DNA of 22,299 bases from CAZYVD01 sp964651045. Lineage in GTDB: Bacteria > Zhuqueibacterota > QNDG01 > DSAB01. The stretch covers positions 1-22,299 of the forward strand of contig CAZYVD010000046.1 of assembly GCA_964651045.1 (NCBI GenBank), given 5' to 3'. A model generated the notes under the pieces. The model was not told where the DNA came from and did not search any database. It saw only the letters and a program-made list of their open reading frames with translations. Of this stretch, positions 1 to 7,849 are shown piece by piece; within the stretch, counting starts at the first letter, position 1, and each line of letters begins with the position of its first letter. The translations under genes and the position numbers were made by a program.

Positions 1-290
1 CAGATTCCTATTATAAGGATATCTTTATCTAGTACCTCGATCAGCTGATCCTTTAGCCTATATATCAAATCTATTGCAAATATGCGACCCTCTGCCACAT
101 GGTCTCCAAAAGAAAATCCACCAGGAATTGCAATTATATCGCATTCTGCCAATCTTTTCCTATGATTAAGCAGATCTGATGTTAAATGGCATACTACTGG
201 ATCTCCACCTGCCAGTCTGAAACCATCTGCTGTCTCTTCATGGCAGTTTGTTCCCGGAGCATATAAGATGTATACTCTTGGCCTTCTCAT
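1..290 (-). CDS. purQ: Phosphoribosylformylglycinamidine synthase, glutaminase subunit PurQ (partial, C-terminus outside window)
   Basis: PurQ hydrolyses glutamine and passes ammonia to PurL in the fourth step of de novo purine synthesis. The first 96 codons are present. They begin MRRPRVYILYAPGTNCHEE, the usual PurQ opening with the GTNC motif, and continue through IPGGFSFGDH, the class I amidotransferase oxyanion-loop region. The window edge falls inside the codon of the expected nucleophile Cys (IIGI, then TG-), so the catalytic Cys and the later His/Glu cannot be seen. The ATG overlaps the purL stop in an ATGA (287-290), indicating translational coupling with purL. Identification is firm from motifs and neighbour. 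Full length and integrity are unknown. Confidence 0.93.
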   Translation of the reverse strand, partial: MRRPRVYILYAPGTNCHEETADGFRLAGGDPVVCHLTSDLLNHRKRLAECDIIAIPGGFSFGDHVAEGRIFAIDLIYRLKDQLIEVLDKDILIIGI

Positions 291-3160
291 CCTAAAAGCT
301 CTCTGAATGGTTTCTCCCAGGCCTCGAGGAGTTCTGAGAAAGGAATGTTTAGAGAAAAATCTTCAGTCTCTATGATAAAAACCCTCTCTGGAATTATTTC
401 TCCAACAGCAACACTCTCGATCTCCTCTGCAAACTCTATCTCACTTTTTTCATCTATCTCGAACAAGATTGCTCCTATCATCTCTGCAAATAATGCTATA
501 TGTTGATCTTTAAGACCCATCGAATCTGATATTGCAGAAAGATTTATCCTGCATCCCATCTGACTACCAAGGGCCATCTCAAATAAGCGCCTGATTATTC
601 CTCCCTCTGATATTGCAGAAACAGATTTGATTTTGTTTTGAAGATTAATTTTTGCCAATCTTTTCCAAAATGATTTTATTCTATCGGTATTTACCTCTGG
701 CAGACGATCACCCCTTTTACTTAATGTATCGAGATATATTGACCCTCCGAGATGTGAAGTGAGAGGTCCTGCTACCATCAATCTATTTCCAGCCTTCTTC
801 CACGGTTTTGTTACAAGCCTGTTTACATCCGAGACTCTTCCAAGAGCCATAACAGCAAGTGTTGGAGGTATGTCGAGCCTCCTGCCTCTCTCATCGATAA
901 ACGTGCCTGAGGAGCTGTCCTTACCGCTTATAAATGGTATTCCAAGATCCTTTGAAACCTCACAGCATGCATATACCATTCCCTTAAGAATTCCGGCTAC
1001 CTTCTCGTTTACCCTTGGTGTATAGAAATTATCACACAGCACTATATCTGAGGGACTAACACCAGCTGCTACCAGTTTTGTAGTCGCCTCCACAATTACA
1101 AGTCGGGACATTCCCTCAGGATCTACATCGCCATAGAGTGGATTAAATCCAATGCTTGCCACTGCACCAAATGGTTTCCCCCTTAAGGGAGCAGAGACCC
1201 ATATGTCGTTAGGCATACGTCCATCAATTCCGCCGTATGGGCCTATTACCGTTATCCCCTGAACAGTGCTATCAAATTGGAATCCAGCAGGCGACTGATC
1301 GCATATATTTAGATGACCGATCACAGCCTTTATTGAAGATATCAACTCCTCCTTTGAGTTTGGTTTATCAATAGTCTCGGCAACTCTTTTGATCTTAGTA
1401 TCCCTGATCGATACTGGCGGAAGCGGGCATCTTTTTCTTAAATATTTAAATTCAATGTCTACCAATATCTCACCTGTTAATTCTGGTCTCGCGCCGAGTC
1501 TATGAGGATCAAGATCGTCTGAATCATCGAAAACAACCTGACACTTTTTTGTGTCTGTAAATTTTCCTATTATCGTTGCTCTCGTCTCATAATCATCCAG
1601 TATCGCAAATGTTTCTTTTATTTTCTCAGGAGGTACGCAGAGAAGCATCCTTTCTTGACTCTCTGAAATCCATATTTCCCATGGATGCATCCCTTCTGTC
1701 TTGAGAGGAACCCATGCCAAATTTATCCATACCCCTGTCTCTGCTCCCATCTCTCCTGCTGCCGAGCTCAATCCTGCAGCTCCGAGATCTGTAATTGCCC
1801 TTATACAGTCACGATCACGCAGTACTGGAATTGCATCCATAAATTTGCGCTCCTCTATCGGATGACCTATCTGAACGTGTGCAGAATCTACCTCCGCAGT
1901 CCTGCTCGTCATGGAACCAGAACTTACCGTTGCCCCATGGATTCCATCCCTTCCAGTCAGTCCTCCTATCAATACCGCAAAATCGCCTGGCCTTGGATGC
2001 CCCTTTCTTGCCCTGTTCAGTGGGATGATTCCAATTGAATGGCCGAGTGCAAAACATTTTCCAGTATAACCCTTATGAAATTTATAAACCGGGAACATCA
2101 TTGGAATGCCCATTGGATTGTTGTAGTCTGCTGTTCCCCTGATCGAATCGGCTAAGATGGTCTTGGGATGAATACACCCCTTTGGCACATCTGACCACTC
2201 TATCAGGGGATCGCCGAGTCCCATAACAGTTGTCCCGCCTATAGGTTTTGCACCCTGTCCGCATCCAAGAGTGTCACGGATCACGCCTCCATGTTTAGTC
2301 ATTATCCCACCATATGGACTGATGGCAGTTGGAGAGTTATGCGTCTCACCCTTAATGGTCAAAGCCCACCCCTGATAAAATTCAAACGCTCCTGCATTGT
2401 CCTCAAAAACAGACACTACCAGTGGATGATCTATCTCTTTGGTGGTTTCCCATAGGTGCTGAAGTAGACCAAGACTCTTCCATGTTGTATGGAAACAGTG
2501 ATCGGACCATGTTTGTGCAAACATTTCAAGCTCACCGTCAGTAAAATCTCTGCCAATCTCTGCCGAGATCTTCTGCAGCTCTCTCATCTGTTCCAAATTT
2601 AAAAACAGCCTTCTTTCCTCGCTCAGCATAAGCATCCGATCATCAGATAGAGACTTGAGCGAAACATGCTCAACAGGACCAGCCTCCCCTTGAGGTTTTA
2701 ATGTTTTCCACTCCTCGTCAGCATTAATAATAACCTGAACCTGTGGATTATATAAATATCTTTTTACTATCATTTCTGCAGTTTTTCTATCTATACCAAC
2801 AAACTGATATCTGTGTGCAATTCTGACCCATTCCAGTTCATTTATACCCAGTGCAGCTGCTCCATGCAGTACAGAAGGAAGCTCAGGGTCAGTTACTGCC
2901 CGTTGATATCCTACCTCAAAAATTGGTCCATCCTCATCCCTTAGCGCGCTACTCTCAGACATTGTCTCGGCAAATGAGTGGCAAAGCAGTGGTTTCAACA
3001 GAAATGTCTGCTTCCCGGTTATTCCTTCCAGCCTGTAGACCTTTTCAATATTTACTTTTCTCAGGTTGTAAAATCCCTCAGAATGCAATCTTTTAAGCAG
3101 AATATCTGCCTCTGGATTATCGGATATCCTTCTTATGTAGACTAATGATATCACAGTCAT
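287..3160 (-). CDS. purL: Phosphoribosylformylglycinamidine synthase, synthetase subunit PurL with N-terminal PurS-like extension
   Basis: PurL is the ATP-dependent subunit that converts FGAR to FGAM in purine synthesis, in the cytoplasm. At 957 aa it is longer than the small PurL (about 720-740 aa) and shorter than the fused proteobacterial enzyme (about 1300 aa). Residues 1 to about 160 look like two PurS-type half domains (for example residues 4-45 and 84-145), so the separate PurS subunit is probably built in. The synthetase core follows: WSDHC at 218-222 with the catalytic-type His221, GETHNSP at 271-277, and GCGQGAKPIGG near 299-309. The amidotransferase is separate (purQ, coupled by ATGA). 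The start is the ATG at 3160, preceded by AGGA. A good sigma70 promoter lies just upstream (3182-3210). The PurS-like assignment rests on pattern and length and is less certain than PurL itself. Confidence 0.96.
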   Translation of the reverse strand: MTVISLVYIRRISDNPEADILLKRLHSEGFYNLRKVNIEKVYRLEGITGKQTFLLKPLLCHSFAETMSESSALRDEDGPIFEVGYQRAVTDPELPSVLHGAAALGINELEWVRIAHRYQFVGIDRKTAEMIVKRYLYNPQVQVIINADEEWKTLKPQGEAGPVEHVSLKSLSDDRMLMLSEERRLFLNLEQMRELQKISAEIGRDFTDGELEMFAQTWSDHCFHTTWKSLGLLQHLWETTKEIDHPLVVSVFEDNAGAFEFYQGWALTIKGETHNSPTAISPYGGIMTKHGGVIRDTLGCGQGAKPIGGTTVMGLGDPLIEWSDVPKGCIHPKTILADSIRGTADYNNPMGIPMMFPVYKFHKGYTGKCFALGHSIGIIPLNRARKGHPRPGDFAVLIGGLTGRDGIHGATVSSGSMTSRTAEVDSAHVQIGHPIEERKFMDAIPVLRDRDCIRAITDLGAAGLSSAAGEMGAETGVWINLAWVPLKTEGMHPWEIWISESQERMLLCVPPEKIKETFAILDDYETRATIIGKFTDTKKCQVVFDDSDDLDPHRLGARPELTGEILVDIEFKYLRKRCPLPPVSIRDTKIKRVAETIDKPNSKEELISSIKAVIGHLNICDQSPAGFQFDSTVQGITVIGPYGGIDGRMPNDIWVSAPLRGKPFGAVASIGFNPLYGDVDPEGMSRLVIVEATTKLVAAGVSPSDIVLCDNFYTPRVNEKVAGILKGMVYACCEVSKDLGIPFISGKDSSSGTFIDERGRRLDIPPTLAVMALGRVSDVNRLVTKPWKKAGNRLMVAGPLTSHLGGSIYLDTLSKRGDRLPEVNTDRIKSFWKRLAKINLQNKIKSVSAISEGGIIRRLFEMALGSQMGCRINLSAISDSMGLKDQHIALFAEMIGAILFEIDEKSEIEFAEEIESVAVGEIIPERVFIIETEDFSLNIPFSELLEAWEKPFRELLG

Positions 3161-3181
3161 TTCCTAATTTTTTATTAGTTT

Positions 3182-3210
3182 ATTCTAACTTAAATATATC
3201 AAAATGTCAA
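3182..3210 (-). promoter_or_regulatory. Sigma70-type promoter for purL-purQ
   Basis: On the minus strand, TTGACA (3205-3210) is separated by exactly 17 bp from TAGAAT (3182-3187), a near-consensus sigma70 promoter whose -10 lies about 20 bp before the purL start. It diverges from the sigma54-like site at 3252-3267. No purine-repressor operator or purine riboswitch was recognised in this short leader. Confidence 0.75.
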
Positions 3211-3251
3211 GAAGAAAATAGCCACTCACATAAAAAATAAAATTTTTTAAC

Positions 3252-3267
3252 TGGCACGATTGTTGTA
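3252..3267 (+). promoter_or_regulatory. Candidate sigma54 (-24/-12) promoter for the PAS-domain gene
   Basis: TGGCACG, four bases, then TTGTA matches the sigma54 consensus TGGCACG-N4-TTGCA at all defined positions but one (T for C in the -12 element), with correct spacing. It lies 36 bp before the ATG of the PAS-domain gene, with AGGGGTGA as ribosome-binding site between. No enhancer-binding site was recognised and no sigma54 activator gene lies in the window. The downstream gene is itself a signalling protein, which fits conditional expression but does not prove it. Confidence 0.5.
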
Positions 3268-3303
3268 AAACTAAATTTTAGTAGATATTTACAGGGGTGA
3301 GCA

Positions 3304-4677
3304 ATGAAAAAGACAAAAATTAATGCATTGACTCAGAATTTGATTATAGGAACAGTTACAGGATTAATGGTTGCAATTAATCTACGATTCTTTTTCATGC
3401 GTTTGGGTGAGATAGAGTATATCTGGATAATATTCATCTTTCTTGGCCCTATCATTGGTTTCCTGAGTGGAAAAGAGCGGTTGAGGATGGAAAAGTTGAG
3501 AAGAGAGAAGATGGTTCTTACAAGCAATTTAGAAAAGATTCAAAAAGAACTCGAAAGATCGACCAAGAAATACAACCTAATTGTAGAAAATGCAAATGAC
3601 GCTATTTTCATCACATCTACAGACGGAAAATTTTTACTATTCAATCAGGCTACCTGTCTCTTATCCGGTTATAAGAGAAATGAACTCAGAACAATGAAGC
3701 TCATCGACCTTCAGGACAAAAACATTCCAAAAGAGCTGTATGAAAAGGTATGGCTGGATAACAATATCTCCAGATATGAGACCTACTGGAAAACAAAGAA
3801 TGGAAATACAATTTGCCTCGAGATCAATTCAAAATGGATAGAGATGGACAACTATGAACTGATCCTTCATATTGGAAGAGACATGACTCGCACAAAAGAT
3901 GAAGAGATTATTGAAAAGGCCATGAAGATTCAAAAGTTTCAGAAAAAAGAGATAAAAGAAACTGCCAGTCTAAACAGCACCATATTTAAATACTTTATGA
4001 AATATATAAACGGTTTTGAACAACTGGTAAATATGGTTCAGAACAGTAACTCCAAAATAGATGATAAATTTACTCAATCGCTTTCCGATTTAAAAAGAAT
4101 TTCATCAATTATCAAGATGTTATCAGATAAAAATTCTCGCGACATGGAAAACTCAGTATCCAGATGGGACATAAATGAAATCCTTCATCAGGAAATTCAG
4201 TACCTCGACATTACATCTGGTTCAAAATCATTCACAAAACGAATCTCCCTAGCTCCCCACCTGCCCCAGGTTAATGCAATCGGAAGTCATATCTCTGCCG
4301 TATTACAAATAATCTTTAAGGCAGCATATGAATCGATTCTGGAAACAGAGGTGAAAGAGATTGCAATCTCTACAAAAAAGATCGACAAGGATGTTATGAT
4401 CGAGATCTTCCTTCCTCAGGTTTTCTCATTTGATCGGTATCTCAATGAAGTGGTTGATCCATATTTTGATAAGAGAGAGGTGTTTGCAGAGTCTGAAAAG
4501 AATTTAGGATTTGTTGTGTGTCAAAATCTCTTGAACGCTTTTGGTGCAAACATAAATTCTCCTGACAAAAGAGAAAATGGAACAATTGTTCGCATGCGAA
4601 TACCAATTGCAACAGGCAGCGATCACTTCAAAACAGAAAATATCAGCCAAAGCTCAGAAGACTCTGTCATAATCTGA
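3304..4677 (+). CDS. Membrane-anchored PAS-domain protein with degenerate histidine-kinase core
   Basis: The 457-aa protein starts with two membrane segments (about 11-28 and 39-55), then a charged coiled coil (about 57-92), one PAS domain (about 88-197, with NANDAIFITSTDGKFL at its start), and a helical region where a HisKA dimerisation helix would be. No phospho-acceptor H-box (SHELRTP-like) exists there: there is no His between residues 191 and 294. The C-terminal part resembles a HATPase: VLQIIFKAAYESI (333-345) aligns with the N-box, but both N-box Asn positions are replaced (Ile336, Ala340). DPYF (385-388) resembles an F-box and NLGF (400-403) a G2-box, but no DxGxG G1-box is seen. I read it as a pseudokinase, possibly a scaffold or a modulator of another kinase. 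No response regulator is adjacent. A sigma54-like promoter precedes it. Confidence 0.8.
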   Translation: MKKTKINALTQNLIIGTVTGLMVAINLRFFFMRLGEIEYIWIIFIFLGPIIGFLSGKERLRMEKLRREKMVLTSNLEKIQKELERSTKKYNLIVENANDAIFITSTDGKFLLFNQATCLLSGYKRNELRTMKLIDLQDKNIPKELYEKVWLDNNISRYETYWKTKNGNTICLEINSKWIEMDNYELILHIGRDMTRTKDEEIIEKAMKIQKFQKKEIKETASLNSTIFKYFMKYINGFEQLVNMVQNSNSKIDDKFTQSLSDLKRISSIIKMLSDKNSRDMENSVSRWDINEILHQEIQYLDITSGSKSFTKRISLAPHLPQVNAIGSHISAVLQIIFKAAYESILETEVKEIAISTKKIDKDVMIEIFLPQVFSFDRYLNEVVDPYFDKREVFAESEKNLGFVVCQNLLNAFGANINSPDKRENGTIVRMRIPIATGSDHFKTENISQSSEDSVII

Positions 4678-4888
4678 TTTTCTAGTAAACCAATCCAGCA
4701 TTAAGACTTTTGTAGACAGTCATTACACAATATGACCCCTTAAATTTTACGGCTATCCATGAAAACCGTCATGTCGGTAAAGAGCACATAAAGCATTCCA
4801 AAGAAATAAACGGTTATCAAATAATCCTTTATTTTAGTAATGATCATGAAAAATTGGGCTGCATTTACCACTAAGTGTCATTACATTA

Positions 4889-4917
4889 TTGACTTTTAGG
4901 AAAAATTTATTTAAACT
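4889..4917 (+). promoter_or_regulatory. Probable sigma70 promoter for the sppA-nadK run
   Basis: TTGACT (4889-4894) and TAAACT (4912-4917) are spaced 17 bp, about 40 bp before the sppA GTG start. The -35 matches 5/6 and the -10 matches 4/6. The rest of the 279-bp gap (4678-4956) has no gene that I can support. It carries the word GTCATTACA twice (4719-4727 and 4877-4885), of unknown meaning. Confidence 0.5.
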
Positions 4918-4956
4918 CATATATCATAAAATGAGTAATAAATTAAGAGGACAACT

Positions 4957-5841
4957 GTGTCAAAAAGAAGCGATTTGATTCTTGGGCTTTCGATAGTCTT
5001 TATCACTATATTTTTAATAATGCTACTCATAACATTTATATCTCAGAAACAGAGGTTCGAAGGTGTATCTATTACATCTGGTGGAAATAATATTGCAGTA
5101 ATCGAACTCAATGGTATTATGTACGATTCCAAAAGAGTTGTAAGGCAGTTTAAAAGGTTTGGTGAAAATAAAAGCATAAAGGCAATAGTGTTCAGAATCA
5201 ACAGTCCGGGAGGCGTCATTGTTGTGGCGCAGGAAATTTTCGAAGAGGTTAGAAGAGTTAGAGATAGCGGCAAACCAATAGTCGCATCTCTTGCGAGTGT
5301 TGCTGCATCTGGAGGATATTATGTTGCATGTGCTGCGGATACGATAATAGCCAATCCAGGCACAACAACTGGCAGTATTGGTGTGATTGCCGAAATAGTA
5401 AACGTACGAGAGGCGCTGGAAAAGATTGGTATTAAGGTCGAGGTAATTAAGAGCGGACGATTTAAGGATACAGGTTCACCATATCGCGACATGACACAGG
5501 CAGAAAAGAGTTATCTACAATCATGGATTAATGATGCATATATTCAATTTGTCGATGTGGTGGCCAGAGAGAGAAATCTCTCCCGAAAAAGGGTAATGCA
5601 GCTTGCAGATGGCCGCGTGTTTACAGGAAAACAGGCAAAGAAATATGGACTTGTTGATCTATTGGGTGATTACGACCTTGCCATCAATGTTGCAGCAAAG
5701 ATGGCTGGAATAACGGGCAAGCCAAATATTATAAAAGAACGTCAGAGTCGTGTAACGCTTTTCGATCTTCTGTTTCAGAAGATCGAAGGAATGCTCAGGG
5801 CATCTGACGGACTGACTATTCAATATAGATTAATATATTGA
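4957..5841 (+). CDS. sppA: Signal peptide peptidase SppA (short, B. subtilis-like type)
   Basis: SppA is a membrane-anchored serine protease that degrades cleaved signal peptides, with its active site outside the cytoplasmic membrane. At 294 aa this is the short single-domain form. There is an N-terminal membrane anchor (about 8-28). The Clp-fold core has NSPGG (82-86), the nucleophile Ser118 in SVAASGGYYVA, and TTTGSIGV (136-143). The expected general base is Lys170 in KSGRFKD, and the Ser-Lys distance of 52 matches the B. subtilis Ser147/Lys199 pair. VFTGKQAKKYGLVD is the usual C-terminal signature. The GTG start is chosen because AAGAGG lies just upstream and the anchor begins right after it. 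It is first of a co-directional run with HU 15 bp downstream. Confidence 0.93.
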   Translation: MSKRSDLILGLSIVFITIFLIMLLITFISQKQRFEGVSITSGGNNIAVIELNGIMYDSKRVVRQFKRFGENKSIKAIVFRINSPGGVIVVAQEIFEEVRRVRDSGKPIVASLASVAASGGYYVACAADTIIANPGTTTGSIGVIAEIVNVREALEKIGIKVEVIKSGRFKDTGSPYRDMTQAEKSYLQSWINDAYIQFVDVVARERNLSRKRVMQLADGRVFTGKQAKKYGLVDLLGDYDLAINVAAKMAGITGKPNIIKERQSRVTLFDLLFQKIEGMLRASDGLTIQYRLIY

Positions 5842-5856
5842 GATGCGGAGAAGAGA

Positions 5857-6219
5857 ATGAAAAAGAGCGATATAGTCGATATAGTTGCAAGGGGAACCGG
5901 TCTTACAAAACTTGAGACCTCAGCAGTAATAGACGGATTCCTTGCAACAGTCAAGTATGCCCTTGAAAACGGAGAAAGAATCGAACTTAGGGGATTTGGC
6001 ACTTTCTGTCTCAGAGAACGACAGGAGAAACATATACGAAATCCCAGAACAGGTAAGATGATGCATATTCCCCATCGTATAGTTCCCGACTTCAAACCAT
6101 CTCCACAACTTAAGAGATCGGTTTTTGAGGAGATGAGGCAGAGCGGAAAATTTATTCAAAAGAGTGAAGATTCACAGACAGATATATTTTCAGATTTTGG
6201 CACATTAATAGATGAATAA
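5857..6219 (+). CDS. HU/IHF-family DNA-binding protein with C-terminal extension
   Basis: This is a small histone-like DNA-bending protein that acts as a dimer on the nucleoid. Residues 1-92 give a complete HU/IHF fold: KKSDIVDIVARGTGL at the start, the GFGTF turn (46-50), and RNPRTG (61-66), the DNA-intercalating beta-arm signature. The remaining roughly 28 residues are an acidic or polar tail ending FGTLIDE, making 120 aa against the usual 90-100. It starts 15 bp after sppA with GGAG/AGAGA upstream, and is followed within 17 bp by the bS22-like gene. The exact paralogue (HU or IHF alpha/beta) cannot be fixed. Confidence 0.93.
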   Translation: MKKSDIVDIVARGTGLTKLETSAVIDGFLATVKYALENGERIELRGFGTFCLRERQEKHIRNPRTGKMMHIPHRIVPDFKPSPQLKRSVFEEMRQSGKFIQKSEDSQTDIFSDFGTLIDE

Positions 6220-6236
6220 GAAAGGAGGTCGATGTT

Positions 6237-6329
6237 TTGCCAAGCGGGAAAAAGAGAAAGCGTCATAAAATAGCAACTCACAAGCGTAAAAAAAGACTTC
6301 GCAAAAATAGGCATAAAAAGAAAAAATAG
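6237..6329 (+). CDS. bS22-like / AURKAIP1-COX24 domain mini ribosomal protein (30 aa)
   Basis: A 30-codon gene begins at TTG 6237, with an excellent AAAGGAGG (6221-6228) eight bases upstream, and ends at TAG 6327, directly abutting the xseA ATG. The product begins MPSGKKRKRHKIATHKRKK and ends RLRKNRHKKKK. Eighteen of 30 residues are Lys or Arg. This is the AURKAIP1/COX24 signature of tiny proteins annotated in Bacteroidetes, Chlorobi and relatives, which resemble mycobacterial small-subunit protein bS22 and mitochondrial mS38. Its role is therefore probably structural, threading into 16S rRNA of the small subunit (inference from family). It sits between HU and xseA and is easily missed by gene finders because of its size and TTG start. 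Confidence 0.85.
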   Translation: MPSGKKRKRHKIATHKRKKRLRKNRHKKKK

Positions 6330-7580
6330 ATGATATCATCATTAGATGAAAACATTTATTCTATCTCTCCTAAAAATCCAGACCGCACAATATATACAGT
6401 CTCGCATTTAACCCGCGAGATAAAACTGGTTCTTCAGCAAGGATTTACAAATCTCTGGGTTGAGGGAGAGATATCAAATTTCAAGAGGCACGATTCCGGC
6501 CATATATATTTTTCATTAAAAGACAGAGAGGCTCAAATAAGCTGTGTGATGTGGCGAGGAAGGAATCAAAATCTTCTATTTCAGCCGCAAGATGGTATGA
6601 AGGTATTGGTACTTGCCGATCTAACAGTTTATGAGAAATATGGCCGTTATCAACTCGATGTTGTTCAAATCAGACCGGCAGGAATAGGCGAGCTCCAATT
6701 TGCATTTCAACAACTAAAAACCAGACTCGAGGAGGAGGGGCTATTCAGTGCGGAACACAAAAAGCAGATCCCAAAATATCCAAGGATGATTGGTGTGGTT
6801 ACATCGCCTACAGGAGCAGCAATACGGGACATTCAAAATGTGATAAGACGGAGGTTTCCATCCGTACAGCTTATACTCCGGCCTGTAAGGGTTCAAGGTG
6901 AAGGTGCAGCAGAAGAGATTGCTCAGGCAATACACGATTTTAATGATTATGGGAATGTCGATCTTTTAATTGTAGGGCGAGGCGGAGGCTCAATTGAAGA
7001 CCTCTGGGCCTTCAATGAAGAGGTTGTGGCAAGAGCGATCTTTGATTCCAAAATACCCATAATCTCAGCAGTAGGTCACGAAATCGATTTTTCAATAGCC
7101 GATTTTGTAGCAGACCTTCGTGCTCCAACACCATCTGCTGCAGCAGAACTGGCAGTACCAGATAAAAAAGAGCTTCTTTTTACACTTGATACTGTAAAGA
7201 AACGGATGGTTCAGTCATATCAAAGAGCAATCTCTTCTCTCCAAGAACGAATATCTTCAATAGAAAGGAGTTATGGTCTTCATCTTCCTTTTGATATGGT
7301 AAGAGAGTATCGATTAAGAGTTGATGACATAACAAGAAACTTAAAAGATAGATACAATTTTTTCATAGATACTTTCAGAACAAAAGTTTTTAGTTCTGCC
7401 GATAAACTCGAGACACTAAATCCAGAAAATGTGCTGCAGAGAGGATACAGCATTACATCAAGGCTTGATGACGACCAAATAATAAAAAGTTCTGAAGAAC
7501 TGAATGAGGAGGATGCTGTTCGAATACGATTTGCGCACGGCGCTGCGCTCGGAACAATATATAAAATCGAGGAGAATTGA
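6330..7580 (+). CDS. xseA: Exodeoxyribonuclease VII large subunit
   Basis: XseA is the catalytic subunit of exonuclease VII, which with several XseB subunits degrades single-stranded DNA from both ends into oligonucleotides. The 416-aa protein has an N-terminal OB-fold (about 22-118, with LWVEGEISNFKRHDSGHIYFS). The catalytic domain contains VTSPTGAAIRD (157-167), VGRGGGSIEDLWAFNEE (215-231), SAVGHEIDFSIAD (246-258) and RAPTPSAAAELA (264-275), all hallmarks of the family. A helical stalk follows, and the C-terminus has the NVLQRGYSI motif. The ATG immediately follows the stop of the bS22-like gene, and xseB starts 6 bp after its end, so the two exonuclease subunits are co-expressed. Confidence 0.97.
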   Translation: MISSLDENIYSISPKNPDRTIYTVSHLTREIKLVLQQGFTNLWVEGEISNFKRHDSGHIYFSLKDREAQISCVMWRGRNQNLLFQPQDGMKVLVLADLTVYEKYGRYQLDVVQIRPAGIGELQFAFQQLKTRLEEEGLFSAEHKKQIPKYPRMIGVVTSPTGAAIRDIQNVIRRRFPSVQLILRPVRVQGEGAAEEIAQAIHDFNDYGNVDLLIVGRGGGSIEDLWAFNEEVVARAIFDSKIPIISAVGHEIDFSIADFVADLRAPTPSAAAELAVPDKKELLFTLDTVKKRMVQSYQRAISSLQERISSIERSYGLHLPFDMVREYRLRVDDITRNLKDRYNFFIDTFRTKVFSSADKLETLNPENVLQRGYSITSRLDDDQIIKSSEELNEEDAVRIRFAHGAALGTIYKIEEN

Positions 7581-7586
7581 CATTTA

Positions 7587-7823
7587 ATGGGTAAATCAAA
7601 AGAAGATATTGATTTTGAAAAGGCCCTCGAGAAACTTGAATCGATCGTGGCCACTCTTGAAAAGGGAGATTGTACTCTAAAAGAATCGATGGAAATATTT
7701 GAAGAGGGCATGAAGCTTGTTAAACTCTGTGAGCTGAAACTAAATGAAGCCGAAAGACTTCTTCAGAAGCTTGTAAAAGAAAATGATGGCGAGTTCAGAC
7801 TAGAACAACTTGATAATGCATAA
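7587..7823 (+). CDS. xseB: Exodeoxyribonuclease VII small subunit
   Basis: XseB is the small helical subunit that coats the XseA stalk. At 78 aa it is of normal family length. It shows the two-helix pattern with FEKALEKLESIVATLEKGD (residues 9-27) and the SMEIFEEGMKLVKLC segment that defines the family. It directly follows xseA and precedes dxs by 26 bp. The xseA-xseB-dxs order is common in bacteria. Confidence 0.96.
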   Translation: MGKSKEDIDFEKALEKLESIVATLEKGDCTLKESMEIFEEGMKLVKLCELKLNEAERLLQKLVKENDGEFRLEQLDNA

Positions 7824-7849
7824 TCTAAAATATTGAAAGTAATCGGCAT

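Noticed and set aside
4678..4956. Pair of GTCATTACA words and small ACGG/CCGT stem between the PAS gene and sppA
   Set aside because: Two 9-base copies in AT-rich DNA and a 4-bp stem are too weak to call a repeat, operator or terminator.
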